From Streptomyces spiralis (GTDB taxonomy: Bacteria > Actinomycetota > Actinomycetes > Streptomycetales > Streptomycetaceae), in contig NZ_BNBC01000070.1 in assembly GCF_014654675.1 (NCBI RefSeq), positions 1 to 34,017 of the forward strand: a DNA stretch of 34,017 nt, in the 5' to 3' direction. Under the pieces are notes generated by a model, which saw only the letters and a program-made list of their open reading frames with translations, searched no databases and was not told where the DNA came from. This document shows positions 1-7,264 of this stretch, piece after piece (within the stretch, counting starts at the first letter, position 1; each line of letters opens with the position of its first letter). Position numbers and translations under genes: made by a program.

Positions 1-10
1 CGTGACGATC

Positions 11-57
11 AGTCGAATTGCTCCGCAATTCGACTAGGAATTCGCTCCGCGAATTCC
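11..57. repeat. Two tandem small hairpins with identical loop
   Basis: Two perfect inverted repeats stand side by side. The first (11-35) has 10-base arms and the second (37-57) 8-base arms, and both enclose the same five-base loop CTCCG. The arms differ in sequence apart from a shared AATTC core. Hairpins with the reverse-complement loop CGGAG occur at 2868-2961, so this looks like a small dispersed palindrome family. They may act as a terminator for a gene left of the window or as protein-binding palindromes. No T-run follows, so intrinsic termination is not certain. Confidence 0.7.
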
Positions 58-76
58 GAAAAGCGCGCCTAGGGGG

Positions 77-92
77 TCGGGGGTCCGGTCCG
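77..92 (+). repeat. 16-base direct repeat, copy 1
   Basis: The 16-base sequence TCGGGGGTCCGGTCCG occurs here and exactly again at 1035-1050. Each copy lies upstream of a start codon preceded by a similar AATCG-(C)AAGGAA(A)GT ribosome-binding region: 186 for this copy, 1101 for the other. The two intergenic segments therefore seem to be duplicates of one leader. Confidence 0.6.
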
Positions 93-185
93 CCCGGTGA
101 GCTGACGTTTCTGAATGGAATTGAGGCTGATTCAGCTTGAATTCTTTCCGCCTTCCTCATCCCATCCTAATCGCAAGGAAAGTTC

Positions 186-224
186 ATGAACCCTCAGATG
201 ACCCGGCAAACTGATCTTGCGTGA
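186..224 (+). CDS. Possible 12-residue leader peptide or truncated gene start
   Basis: An ATG at 186 follows AAGGAAAG with good spacing and opens a 12-codon frame, MNPQMTRQTDLA, ending at TGA 222-224. The upstream sequence resembles that of the gene starting at 1101, including the 16-base repeat at 77-92, which argues that this is a genuine initiation site. It may be a short leader peptide, or the 5' end of a gene whose remainder was lost. No homologue can be named. Confidence 0.3.
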   Translation: MNPQMTRQTDLA

Positions 225-607
225 ATACCGGGTTAGTTATTTGTAGTTCGGGACGGTACGTCCATCGAAGGCCGTTCGGCAAGTCATGGCCAGAGCACGG
301 GCCGTGCGTGGATGATTGCTGTCTGATCCGGGCGCGCCAGCGCCCGAGCGCGGAGGCCCGCCGACGCGCAACTCAGGCCTCCGGCCCCGATCCCCGATGC
401 CGCCGCGCCGCCCATGCCCGCCCCCACCTCCTTCTCTCATTCGTGGAGAGAGAGCGGCAGCAGAGGGGATGTCAGCTCCCTGACCATGGGCGAATGGCCG
501 TCTGACCTGTGGCGATCGGAGGCCGGCCGCCAGGCGGGGGCAGGAGATGGCGCAAGAGATGGCGCAGGAGTTTGCGCGTGGGGTAGTGCAACAGATCAGT
601 GCTACTG
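225..607. other. Gap without a supportable gene
   Basis: Several open frames cross this stretch on both strands, but none has a convincing start, ribosome binding site or recognisable protein. It contains a short tandem of ATGGCGCA(A/G)GAG units at about 546-571. The right end leads into the promoter-like element at 608. Confidence 0.4.
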
Positions 608-678
608 TATTATGGAACATGTCGAAGGGTGGCTCCCTACCGGCACCGCCGAACGTTCGTCGACAGAAAGGCGTAAGC
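608..678 (+). promoter_or_regulatory. Shared promoter/leader element, copy A
   Basis: TATTATGGAACATGTCG at 608-624 is followed by about 55 bases that closely match the leader at 1702-1777, including CCTACCGG, a GCCGAA-GTTCGTC core and a purine-rich ribosome binding site, and end at a GTG start in both. A third, weaker copy precedes the gene at 9525. TATTAT could be a -10 box, and the following GAAC-N2-GTYS forms a small dyad that a regulator might bind. This is inferred from repetition only; no transcription start is known. Confidence 0.5.
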
Positions 679-1026
679 GTGGAAATCGTCATCAGCGGAG
701 GCAAGGTGGCTCCCAGCGCGGACGAGATCACGACTCCTCAGGCCGCAAAGGCCCGCCGGATCGCCAATTTCCTCCCGCGCCCGGAACTCCTTCGAGACGC
801 TGTCATCGTTCACAACCAGGACGAGAACACCACGTCCATTCGGTTCGACACCACGGCCGGACCTATCCGGGTTCTTCTGCCCGTCGCTGAGGAGTTTGAG
901 TTCCACGTCATCCACGACAGCGACACTGGACCGCGCATTCTCGGAACGTTCCGAGGCGCAGCCCTTTCGGTGCGAGCCGTCGCATACCGCATCAGCGAAT
1001 TCCTGCGGACTCGCGGCCTGAAGTAA
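679..1026 (+). CDS. Hypothetical 115-residue protein
   Basis: I do not recognise a family. The GTG at 679 is preferred because AGAAAGG lies just upstream and because the homologous leader at 1702 also ends at a GTG in the matching place; the frame is open further upstream to 547. The product starts MEIVISGGKVAP and is a small soluble alpha/beta-looking protein with no signal peptide or membrane segment. The middle part has alternating strand-like stretches (SIRFDTTAGPIRVLLPVA) and the end is helical and basic. It is followed after 74 bases by the gene at 1101 and probably belongs to the same plasmid-like gene block. Confidence 0.6.
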   Translation: MEIVISGGKVAPSADEITTPQAAKARRIANFLPRPELLRDAVIVHNQDENTTSIRFDTTAGPIRVLLPVAEEFEFHVIHDSDTGPRILGTFRGAALSVRAVAYRISEFLRTRGLK

Positions 1027-1034
1027 GGGCATTC

Positions 1035-1050
1035 TCGGGGGTCCGGTCCG
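1035..1050 (+). repeat. 16-base direct repeat, copy 2
   Basis: Exact second copy of the 16-mer at 77-92, placed between the stop at 1026 and the start at 1101. It continues into TCCGGGCCCCCGG, a GC-rich stretch able to fold on itself, so it could be part of a leader or a weak terminator. Confidence 0.6.
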
Positions 1051-1100
1051 TCCGGGCCCCCGGTCAAGCCCAGACCCTCAGCAATCGAAAGGAAGTCACC

Positions 1101-1595
1101 GTGAGCATGACGAGCATTGAGCCCGCGCACCGCGCCGTTCCGGCGAGCGAGGGTGAGCGAGAGCAGATGGAGGCCGCCTTCCGGGCCGCCCTGGAGCAGC
1201 TCCCCGAGAACACCGGTTTCCCGCACGACGCGCGCGAGTTGGCCCGGCCCCTGTTCGAGGTGGGGTGGATTTCGGGTGTGCGGACCGGACACACTGGGCC
1301 TGCGCTGGCCGATGTGCCCTTGCCGCCCCACACGTTCGGTACGGCACTGTCCAACTTGACCGCCGCCCTGCGCGCGGACAGCGGCCCCAGTATCGGGCAG
1401 TTGGTCAGCTATCACGGGTCGCAGGAGTGCTGTCACGGCCGCTATTGGGTGACGCGCATTGAGCGGGTGCTGGACCGCCGAGGACGAGAGTCCGTGCTGT
1501 ACCGCCTGAGCGAGTATAGGAACGGCGCGTTCGTCACAGCGCTGACCGGAGTTCACGCGTGGAGCATCACGGCACTGCCCCAGCACTGGCAGTAG
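1101..1595 (+). CDS. Hypothetical 164-residue protein
   Basis: The family is not recognised. GTG at 1101 is chosen because AAAGGAAG precedes it at good spacing. The N-terminal third is acidic and helical. A central segment (about residues 108-125, SYHGSQECCHGRYWVTR) carries paired cysteines and a strand that looks like the start of a small beta-domain, and the C-terminus ends HAWSITALPQHWQ. It has no membrane segment. It sits between the 679 gene and the DUF932 gene on the same strand, and the leader of the next gene begins about 100 bases downstream. Confidence 0.6.
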   Translation: MSMTSIEPAHRAVPASEGEREQMEAAFRAALEQLPENTGFPHDARELARPLFEVGWISGVRTGHTGPALADVPLPPHTFGTALSNLTAALRADSGPSIGQLVSYHGSQECCHGRYWVTRIERVLDRRGRESVLYRLSEYRNGAFVTALTGVHAWSITALPQHWQ

Positions 1596-1679
1596 TGAGC
1601 CCGTGCGGAGGGCTACTGATGTCGTAGCCCCAGGTCAGCGGGTCATCCCGGGGGTGGGGCGCACCGGAGATTTAATCGG

Positions 1680-1777
1680 TTGCCCCACCTCTGGAGATAG
1701 GTATTATGGAACCAGTTCGGGAGGGTTGGCCCCCTACCGGACCCCGCCGAAAGTTCGTCACCAGAAGGGAAGCCCAA
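1680..1777 (+). promoter_or_regulatory. Shared promoter/leader element, copy B
   Basis: A possible -35 TTGCCC (1680-1685) stands 16 bases before TATTAT (1702-1707). This runs into GGAACCAGTTCGG, where GAAC-CA-GTTC is a perfect 10-base dyad, then a leader that matches 608-678 closely and ends in AGAAGGGAAG before GTG 1778. It is the best-formed of the three copies. An in-frame ATG at 1706 lies inside the putative -10 box and is therefore unlikely to be the start of the DUF932 protein. Confidence 0.5.
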
Positions 1778-2782
1778 GTGGCTCACGAGATCGAGCAGTT
1801 CACCGACGGCACCGCCGCTTTCGCCTCCGCCAACACAAGCGCGTGGCACAAGCTGGGCACCGTCACCGACGGCGCGATGACCGCCGAGGAGGCCATGCGC
1901 ATCGCGTCCCTGTCCGGGTGGAACGTGCGACTCCTCCCCCTGACCGCGACCGAGATCACGGCTGACGGAACCACGCCGGTGGAGGTACCGCAGCACTTCG
2001 CGACCGCGCGCACGCACCCGAAGACCGGCCGCACGCAGACGCTCGGAGTGGTCGGCAGCGACTACCACCCCGTCCAGAACGAGGAACACGCCGAGTTCCT
2101 CAACCTGCTGGCCGACGAGTCCGGGGCGCACTTCGAGACCGCCGGTTCGCTCAAGGACGGCCGTCAGGTCTTCCTGACCATGAAGATGCCGCAGGGTCTC
2201 ACGATCGGCGGGAACGACGACGTCGATCTGTACATCGCAGCGTTCAACAGCCACGACGGAGGCAGCGCGTTTCGCATCGTGGTGACGCCGGTCCGGGTGG
2301 TGTGCGCGAACACCATGCGCGCGGCCATCCACGGGGCCCGCTCCTCGTTCGTGGTACGGCACACCGCCGGAGCCAAGGCCCGAATCGCGCAGGCCCGTTC
2401 CGCCCTCGGTCTGACCTTCCGGTACGCCGAGGAGTTCGAGAAGGCCGCACAGCGGATGATCGAAGCCGAGATGACGCTCAGTGAGCTGAAGTCGGTGGTG
2501 GACGAGCTGTGGCCGGTCAAGGACAGCGACCACGCCCGTGCCAAGACCAACCAGCGTCAGCGGTGGGGGGCAATCTCGAACCTGTTCGAGTACGCCGACA
2601 CACAGGCCGGTATCCGGGGCACGCGGTGGGCCGGATACAACGCGCTCACCGAGTACGCCAACCACGTCGCCCCCACCCGGGGCAAGACCGACGCCGACAA
2701 GGCTGCCGCCCGCGCCGAGCGGGTCATCAGCGGAGCGGCCAACGACCTGATGGAGAAGGCATTCGCCCTCACCACGGTCTGA
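1778..2782 (+). CDS. DUF932 phage/plasmid-like protein
   Basis: This 334-residue protein belongs to the DUF932 family (phage/plasmid-like proteins of unknown biochemical role), common on actinomycete plasmids and phages. The GTG start gives MAHEIEQFTDG followed by the characteristic AFASANTSAWHKLGT, and the family hallmarks VVGSDYHPVQNEE, AFNSHDGGSAF and TPVRVVCANTMR follow in order across the first 190 residues. The C-terminal part is helical and contains NQRQRWGAISNLF and GTRWAGYNALTEYANH. Length is normal for the family and the frame is intact. The conserved leader just upstream suggests its own promoter. The family assignment is firm; the function is unknown. Confidence 0.9.
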   Translation: MAHEIEQFTDGTAAFASANTSAWHKLGTVTDGAMTAEEAMRIASLSGWNVRLLPLTATEITADGTTPVEVPQHFATARTHPKTGRTQTLGVVGSDYHPVQNEEHAEFLNLLADESGAHFETAGSLKDGRQVFLTMKMPQGLTIGGNDDVDLYIAAFNSHDGGSAFRIVVTPVRVVCANTMRAAIHGARSSFVVRHTAGAKARIAQARSALGLTFRYAEEFEKAAQRMIEAEMTLSELKSVVDELWPVKDSDHARAKTNQRQRWGAISNLFEYADTQAGIRGTRWAGYNALTEYANHVAPTRGKTDADKAAARAERVISGAANDLMEKAFALTTV

Positions 2783-2867
2783 CCCCCTGACCGCCGGGCG
2801 GGCACCCAAACTCCCCCACGGGGGTGCCCACCCGGCCCCACCGGCCAGCAGTGGCCGCACCCGCCCC

Positions 2868-2961
2868 GAGCGCGGAGCGCTCAACCACCCATCAGGAGCG
2901 CGGAGCGCTGCCCGCCGGCCCCTGCCGCGTAGCGGCAGCGCGTCGCGTCTGCGGAGCAGAC
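2868..2961. repeat. Cluster of four small hairpins
   Basis: Four perfect inverted repeats lie within 94 bases of the intergenic region before the 3066 gene: 2868-2882 (GAGCG/CGCTC, loop CGGAG), 2897-2909 (AGCG/CGCT, loop CGGAG), 2922-2938 (CTGCCGC/GCGGCAG, loop GTA) and 2947-2961 (GTCTG/CAGAC, loop CGGAG). Three share the loop CGGAG, the complement of the CTCCG loops at 11-57, although their arms differ. Conserved loops with changing arms suggest structured RNA or protein-recognised palindromes rather than simple GC-rich noise. Confidence 0.65.
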
Positions 2962-3065
2962 CGCGCGCCAAGAACACGCCACCCCTCCCTGCGCCCAGGC
3001 CGCGCCGGCGGACGCCCAGCAGCTCGACACCCACCGCCCACCCACCACCCCACGGAAGGCCATCC

Positions 3066-3758
3066 ATGCCCATGCCGAAGTGGAAGATCAAAGGCATCGT
3101 CGACGACATCACCGAGTGCGGTTGCTGCGGCCGCCGCGGACTCAAGCGCACCGTCGCGATGATGCCGCTGGACGCCGACGGGAACGAGGACGGCACCGCC
3201 GAAGACGTCGTGTACTACGGCACGTCGTGCGCCGCTGACGCGCTGAGCTGGACGCAGGGCAAGGTGACCGACACCGCGCGCGCCGCCCAGGCCGAGCGGG
3301 ACCAGCGCGACAACTGGGCGCGCCGGATGATCAGCATCTACGCCCCGGTGGAGTTCGCCCCCGTACGCGACAAGGCCCGCGTCTACTACGGCCGCAACCA
3401 GCACCAGCGGGACACGGGCGTGAAGGCGACCGAGGAAGTGGCGAAGCTGCTGGCCCAGGCCCGCGCCACGCTGGCCGACACCACCACCGGCCCGGCCCGC
3501 CCCTCGCGGATCGAGGACTGCCGCCGCTACCTCGTGATCTTCACCAGCGACGAACGGATCTCCCTCGTACGGCGCCTGCCGGAGGAGGAGGCCGAGCGCC
3601 AGGAGCAGGCCGCCGCCGCCCAGCGCCGCGCCGACGACATCCGGGGCAGCGTCCTTGTCGTGGCCGCCCTGGACGCCGAGGCCGCGCGCGACGTCGCCTA
3701 CGCCGACGAACTGACCCGCGAGTGGAACACGAAGGCCTGGCAGGCAGCCCATGCCTGA
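3066..3758 (+). CDS. Hypothetical protein with N-terminal CxxC motif
   Basis: A 230-residue protein of unrecognised function. ATG at 3066 follows CACGGAAGG. The first 60 residues resemble a small zinc-binding module: ECGCCGRRGLKRTV at about 17-30, then a hydrophobic strand, then VVYYGTSCAADAL, so Cys18, Cys20 or Cys21 and Cys55 could form a metal site. The rest is a long charged helical region rich in Ala, Arg and Glu (EEEAERQEQAAAAQRR), possibly a coiled coil. It overlaps the next gene by 8 bases, which suggests translational coupling. It may be a nucleic-acid-associated plasmid or phage protein, but that is inference. Confidence 0.7.
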   Translation: MPMPKWKIKGIVDDITECGCCGRRGLKRTVAMMPLDADGNEDGTAEDVVYYGTSCAADALSWTQGKVTDTARAAQAERDQRDNWARRMISIYAPVEFAPVRDKARVYYGRNQHQRDTGVKATEEVAKLLAQARATLADTTTGPARPSRIEDCRRYLVIFTSDERISLVRRLPEEEAERQEQAAAAQRRADDIRGSVLVVAALDAEAARDVAYADELTREWNTKAWQAAHA

Positions 3759-4215
3759 GACCACCCCCGCACCCAGGTTGTTCATCGGTAGCCACGTCAC
3801 CTACCACGGCAGCATCACCGAGATGCACGACCGCCCCCTGTACCTCATGCCGTGCACATGGTTCGGACACTGCGACGCCTGCTGGGAGCAGGACGACGAG
3901 TTCGGCGAGCAGCACCCGATGGAGCGGGACCACTTCATGGCGGTCGACCTCACCACCGGCCGCCGCCTACACCACGCCCGCCGAGCGCACCTGACCCCGA
4001 TCCCGCACGAGTGGCCCGCAGACGCCGTTGCGTTCAACATCAACGGCTACTGGTACGCGGCCGCCTACACCACGGCAGGCGGAAGCGGCCGGGCCCGGGC
4101 GGTGCACTTCTACACCACCGAGGACTTCATGGGGCGCACCTGGTGCCACTTCCGGAAGCCCACGCCCGACGTGCGCCACCTGAACGAGCAGGGCCGCCGC
4201 CGCCCCGTCATCTGA
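3751..4215 (+). CDS. Hypothetical 154-residue protein
   Basis: The start overlaps the previous gene by 8 bases (ATG 3751), so the two are probably translated together. The product is soluble, rich in His, Trp and Tyr. A strand-rich N-terminus (RLFIGSHVTYHGSI) is followed by a cysteine-containing stretch (CTWFGHCDACWEQDDEF, about 35-51) that could bind metal, a mid-region with AFNINGYWYAAAYTT, and a basic tail. No family is recognised. Frame and codon use look normal. Confidence 0.65.
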   Translation: MPETTPAPRLFIGSHVTYHGSITEMHDRPLYLMPCTWFGHCDACWEQDDEFGEQHPMERDHFMAVDLTTGRRLHHARRAHLTPIPHEWPADAVAFNINGYWYAAAYTTAGGSGRARAVHFYTTEDFMGRTWCHFRKPTPDVRHLNEQGRRRPVI

Positions 4216-4299
4216 CCCTGTCCCGCGCGCCACACCACGCGGGACACCCCGCCCGCCGCGCGCAGCCGGCCCCCAACCCGTCGCCCCGCTGGAATCACC

Positions 4300-4862
4300 G
4301 TGACGAGCCCGCACCCCGACCAGCCCGCCCGCACCGACCGCCGCACCCTGCCCTACCCCGGAGACGAAGCGCGATCACCGCCGCCCACGACCACGCGCAC
4401 CAGGCATTCGCCCAGCCCTTCACCGCCCTGGGTGCCGGACGTCACCGCCTGCACCACGCCGCGGTGGACGTCGAAGGCCGGCATGCCCTGGCCCGCGCCA
4501 CCGTCGACGTGACGACCGCCCCCGCATGGCACCTGAACGCCGACCCGCACGAGTTCACCGTCATCGAGGCCGCCGTGACGGCCGCCCTGGAAGGCAGCTG
4601 CACCGTCCTGGCCACCCTGGTCGTACAGACCGAGCAAGCCCCGGGCCCGATCGTGTGCGGGTGGCGGATCAAGCGCGGATGGCTGCACGGCATGAGGACC
4701 GCCGCGGTGCAGGCCGCCGTACGACCCTGCGGGGGCAGCTCAGCGCCCGTCGCCCGCGCGGTTCCTGCCGGACCCATCCGTCACCGGCTGCGGCCCCCGC
4801 CCGGCCCCAGCGGGGGCCGGGACGCCCCGCCAGCTCCCCATTCCGTACCGTATGCCCTGTGA
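4300..4862 (+). CDS. Hypothetical protein, probably split by a one-base frameshift
   Basis: A GTG at 4300 begins a plausible N-terminus (MTSPHPDQPARTDRRTLPYP) that stops resembling a protein after about 23 residues. From about 4370 a different frame gives a convincing protein, from AITAAHDHAHQAFAQPF through VIEAAVTAALEGSCTVLATL and VCGWRIKRGWLHGM to a stop at 4862. Joining the two requires one base change near 4365-4375, either a real frameshift or a sequencing error. If there is no frameshift, the first in-frame start is GTG at 4464, giving 132 residues without the HAF segment. The family is unknown. The stop is directly followed by the GAGGAG that serves the next gene. Confidence 0.45.
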
Positions 4863-4873
4863 GGAGACACCCT

Positions 4874-5872
4874 GTGATCACCATTGGAACCCCGTCCGGC
4901 ACCGTCCGCGCTGTTCCGTCCGAGGCGGACGCCACCGGCAGCGTGCTCTACACCCTCACCGGTGCCGCCAGCGGAACCGTCCACGTGACCGCGACCAGCA
5001 GCCCCGCCCGATGGGACCGCTTCGACGCCGTCCGCGCCAGTCTCGGATCCGTCAGCGCACACGAGCTCCCCGCCGAGCCGCTGGTACGCATCCGCGGCCG
5101 CGCCTACCAGGGCAACACGGTCCGGGTGCTCGCCCACTCCGCCGATGTGCCCTGGGGATGGCAGGGCCCGATGTCCCTGCTCGACACCGACGACCGCCCC
5201 GCGCCCGAGCAGACCAGCCAGACGCTGACCGGCATCCTGCGCGCGTGCGCCGGCGACTACGCCGCGCGCAGCGACTTCCCCAGCCTCCAACACGCGGCCC
5301 GCCGCCACGACACCCCGCAGCTGCTGAAGTGGCTGGACGCGATGATCTCGCACGCCGAACGGACACAGACCCGCTGGCTGGACGAGGCGGAGGCCCACCG
5401 GACCCAGGCCACCCGCAGGTCTGGCCGCGTGGTGGACGCTGGCCCGCTGGTACACCGACCGCCCGCACCCGATGCCCCGGACCGCGAGAGCCTGGCCCAC
5501 CGAGCCGAGTACCTGCCGAGCCGAGACAGCAGGGGCGCAGCCGCGGAGGAAGGCCGCCGTCTGACGCTCTTCCGGTCGCAGTACGAGGGGCTGACCCGGC
5601 CCGCCGCCGCGTCAGAGAGCGAAGAGCGAGCGTACTTCGTGATCGGTCGGTGGAGGGGCGGGGGCGACTTCGACAGCTGGCACGTGGAGGAGGCCCCCCG
5701 CCGATCCGGCGAATGGGCCGACGTCCACGAGCAGCGCCAGGAGGACGCCGAAGGGATCTTCGGCAGCGTCAACGTCGTCTACGCCGCCAGCCCGCAGGCA
5801 GCAGCCGACCAGGCCCGCAGGGAAGCGCGCGAGATCAGCGACCGCATCCACCGCGAGCGCACCCGGCCGTAG
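4874..5872 (+). CDS. Hypothetical 332-residue protein
   Basis: GTG at 4874 is chosen because GAGGAG (4861-4866) precedes it at ideal spacing; the frame is open further upstream but that part reads as a shadow of the previous gene. The first 110 residues are strand-rich, with GTVRAVPSEAD, a Thr/Ser-rich run and RIRGRAYQGNTVRVLAHS. A helical middle (about 110-185) contains LLKWLDAMISHAERTQTRWL. The last 80 residues (AYFVIGRWRGGGDFDSWHV ... VNVVYAASPQAAADQARRE) look like a separate small domain. It has no signal peptide or membrane segment and no recognised family. It is the last gene of the left block. Confidence 0.65.
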   Translation: MITIGTPSGTVRAVPSEADATGSVLYTLTGAASGTVHVTATSSPARWDRFDAVRASLGSVSAHELPAEPLVRIRGRAYQGNTVRVLAHSADVPWGWQGPMSLLDTDDRPAPEQTSQTLTGILRACAGDYAARSDFPSLQHAARRHDTPQLLKWLDAMISHAERTQTRWLDEAEAHRTQATRRSGRVVDAGPLVHRPPAPDAPDRESLAHRAEYLPSRDSRGAAAEEGRRLTLFRSQYEGLTRPAAASESEERAYFVIGRWRGGGDFDSWHVEEAPRRSGEWADVHEQRQEDAEGIFGSVNVVYAASPQAAADQARREAREISDRIHRERTRP

Positions 5873-6031
5873 GCCGACGAGTCCGCGCCGGGATGGCTTG
5901 CCGCCAGGCCGCCCCCGCCCCCGCCCCCGGCCCCGGGCCCGGGCCGACCGGGCAGGTGTTCCCGCGGCGGACTCCAAGGCTCGCCGATCGGCCAGCCCGT
6001 ATCTCCCTGCGGCTGTCGGTCTGATCCTGGC

Positions 6032-6688
6032 CTAATCCATGTCCTGGTCGCGGAGCAGCCGTCGGCCGAGGTCGTCGGCCCATTCCTGGGCCCAGGCCAT
6101 CAGCTCGTCGATCAGTGCGGGAGGCGCGCCGTACGCCTCGAGTTCGGCGTCGTCGAGCCAGGCGACGGCGGTCAGCCGGGTCTGGAGGGACTCGAGGTCG
6201 AAGCGGTCGCGAGCGTGGCGGCGGCCGAATTCCTCGAGATCGGTCGTGGTCCAGCGGCGCGAAGCGGCGAAGACGTCCAGTGCGTCACGGGCCAGGCCTC
6301 GCTCGGCCAGCGCGCGGACCTTGGTCCCGATCACGTCTTCCTCGGCGAGCACCGGCCCGTAGGCGCTGGAGGCAGCTGGCCGGGTGAAGACCTCCTTGAG
6401 GACGTCCACCTCGCACGTCTCCTGGACGCCGGAGCGGGTGTCGGTGGCGTTGAGGCGCGCGGAGAGCGGGGCGACTTCGATCACCTCGATGTGCCAGCCG
6501 CGTGCGGTGAGCCCCTCGGTGAGGGTGCGGACGATCTCGTCCATCGGTGCGGGGTTCTCGGTGGCGACATCCAGGTCCTGGCTCGGGCGTGCGAGGAGTC
6601 CGTGGGCCTGGACGGCGTAGCCACCGGTGATCACCAGAGGGTACGGGGAGCCGATGGCCAGGACGTCCGCCAGCAGGCGGGCGTGCAT
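6032..6688 (-). CDS. AbiEii-type nucleotidyltransferase
   Basis: A 218-residue protein with the layout of the AbiEii/AbiGii nucleotidyltransferase family, toxins of type IV toxin-antitoxin and abortive-infection systems. Near the N-terminus, PLVITGGYAVQAHGLL is followed by SQDLDVAT, matching the glycine-rich loop and the paired acidic metal ligands of these enzymes. TCEVDVLKEVF may provide a further acidic residue, and KVRALAERGLARDALDV fits the helical region with the (R/K)xxxRDxxD pattern typical of the family. ATG 6688 is preferred; it lies 11 bases after the stop of the upstream gene at 6700-7158. Function as a toxin is inferred from family and pairing. Confidence 0.75.
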   Translation of the reverse strand: MHARLLADVLAIGSPYPLVITGGYAVQAHGLLARPSQDLDVATENPAPMDEIVRTLTEGLTARGWHIEVIEVAPLSARLNATDTRSGVQETCEVDVLKEVFTRPAASSAYGPVLAEEDVIGTKVRALAERGLARDALDVFAASRRWTTTDLEEFGRRHARDRFDLESLQTRLTAVAWLDDAELEAYGAPPALIDELMAWAQEWADDLGRRLLRDQDMD

Positions 6689-6699
6689 GCTGGGAAGTC

Positions 6700-7158
6700 T
6701 CACGCGGCCGCCGGCCCCTGGTGGGTACGCCGTCGCCGGGCCGGGGGCCGGGCGGGAGGAACGTCGGCCAGAGCCCGTAGTTCCGGAAATCGGTCTTCCC
6801 ACACACCGCGGACCGTGGTCGAGACCAGGATCCGCAAGGTGGGCCACGACCGCAGGAGGATGTCGCGGTTCAGTAGCGCGCACAGGTCCTTGCGCATGCC
6901 CTCTGCGAGGACAGTGCGGTACAGGCTCATCCGTTGACGCTCGTTAGCGAGGTCGAAGGCACGCAGCCCGGACCAGACAACGGTGGTGGGCGGTTCCACG
7001 ACCCCCTCCGCGGGACCCCGCAGCTCAACCAACGAGTCCGGCAGCCGGCGCCTGAACTTCTCCCGGTAGAGCTCCACATCCGTGCTGCCCGAGCCTGAGT
7101 TCGCGGCCGCGTCTGCAAGGGGCGGCGCGGGAGCTGGGTGCTGCGGCGTGGCGGGCAT
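6700..7158 (-). CDS. Putative partner of the AbiEii-like protein
   Basis: A 152-residue protein from ATG 7158, directly upstream of the AbiEii-like gene with only 11 bases between them, so one transcript is likely. The first 30 residues are Pro/Ala-rich and probably disordered. The rest is helical and charged: VELYREKFRRRLPDSL, WSGLRAFDLANERQRMSLYR, LLNRDILLRSWPTLRILVS and VWEDRFPELRAL. I see no clear winged-helix DNA-binding domain of the usual AbiEi antitoxin. By position it would be the antitoxin or regulator, but the sequence itself does not prove it. The C-terminus is Pro/Arg-rich. Confidence 0.65.
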   Translation of the reverse strand: MPATPQHPAPAPPLADAAANSGSGSTDVELYREKFRRRLPDSLVELRGPAEGVVEPPTTVVWSGLRAFDLANERQRMSLYRTVLAEGMRKDLCALLNRDILLRSWPTLRILVSTTVRGVWEDRFPELRALADVPPARPPARRRRTHQGPAAA

Positions 7159-7264
7159 ACCCCCATTATGACGGCTGTCGCCCGGCGCCAGACGACGGTG
7201 GAAGGGAGACGGGGCAGCCCTCGCGAGTAGGGGCGGTCGGCCAGCCAGGCCGGTGGGAGGGCCA

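Noticed and set aside
11..57. Streptomyces telomere end
   Set aside because: Small loop-sharing palindromes occur, but there is no run of telomeric palindromes and no tap/tpg genes.
237..731. Long minus-strand frame over the left intergenic region
   Set aside because: It is Arg/Pro/Gly-rich without start signals and overlaps the supported gene at 679.
1643..3196. 517-codon minus-strand frame opposite the DUF932 gene
   Set aside because: It mirrors the codon pattern of DUF932, whose protein is clearly recognised on the plus strand.
3852..4300. Open plus-strand frame through the 3751 gene
   Set aside because: The N-terminal part is an Arg/Pro-rich shadow of the gene at 3751-4215; only the part after about 4370 reads as protein.
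5920..5945. Tandem CCCCCG microsatellite after the left gene block
   Set aside because: It is a short GC-rich run common in this type of genome, without further structure.
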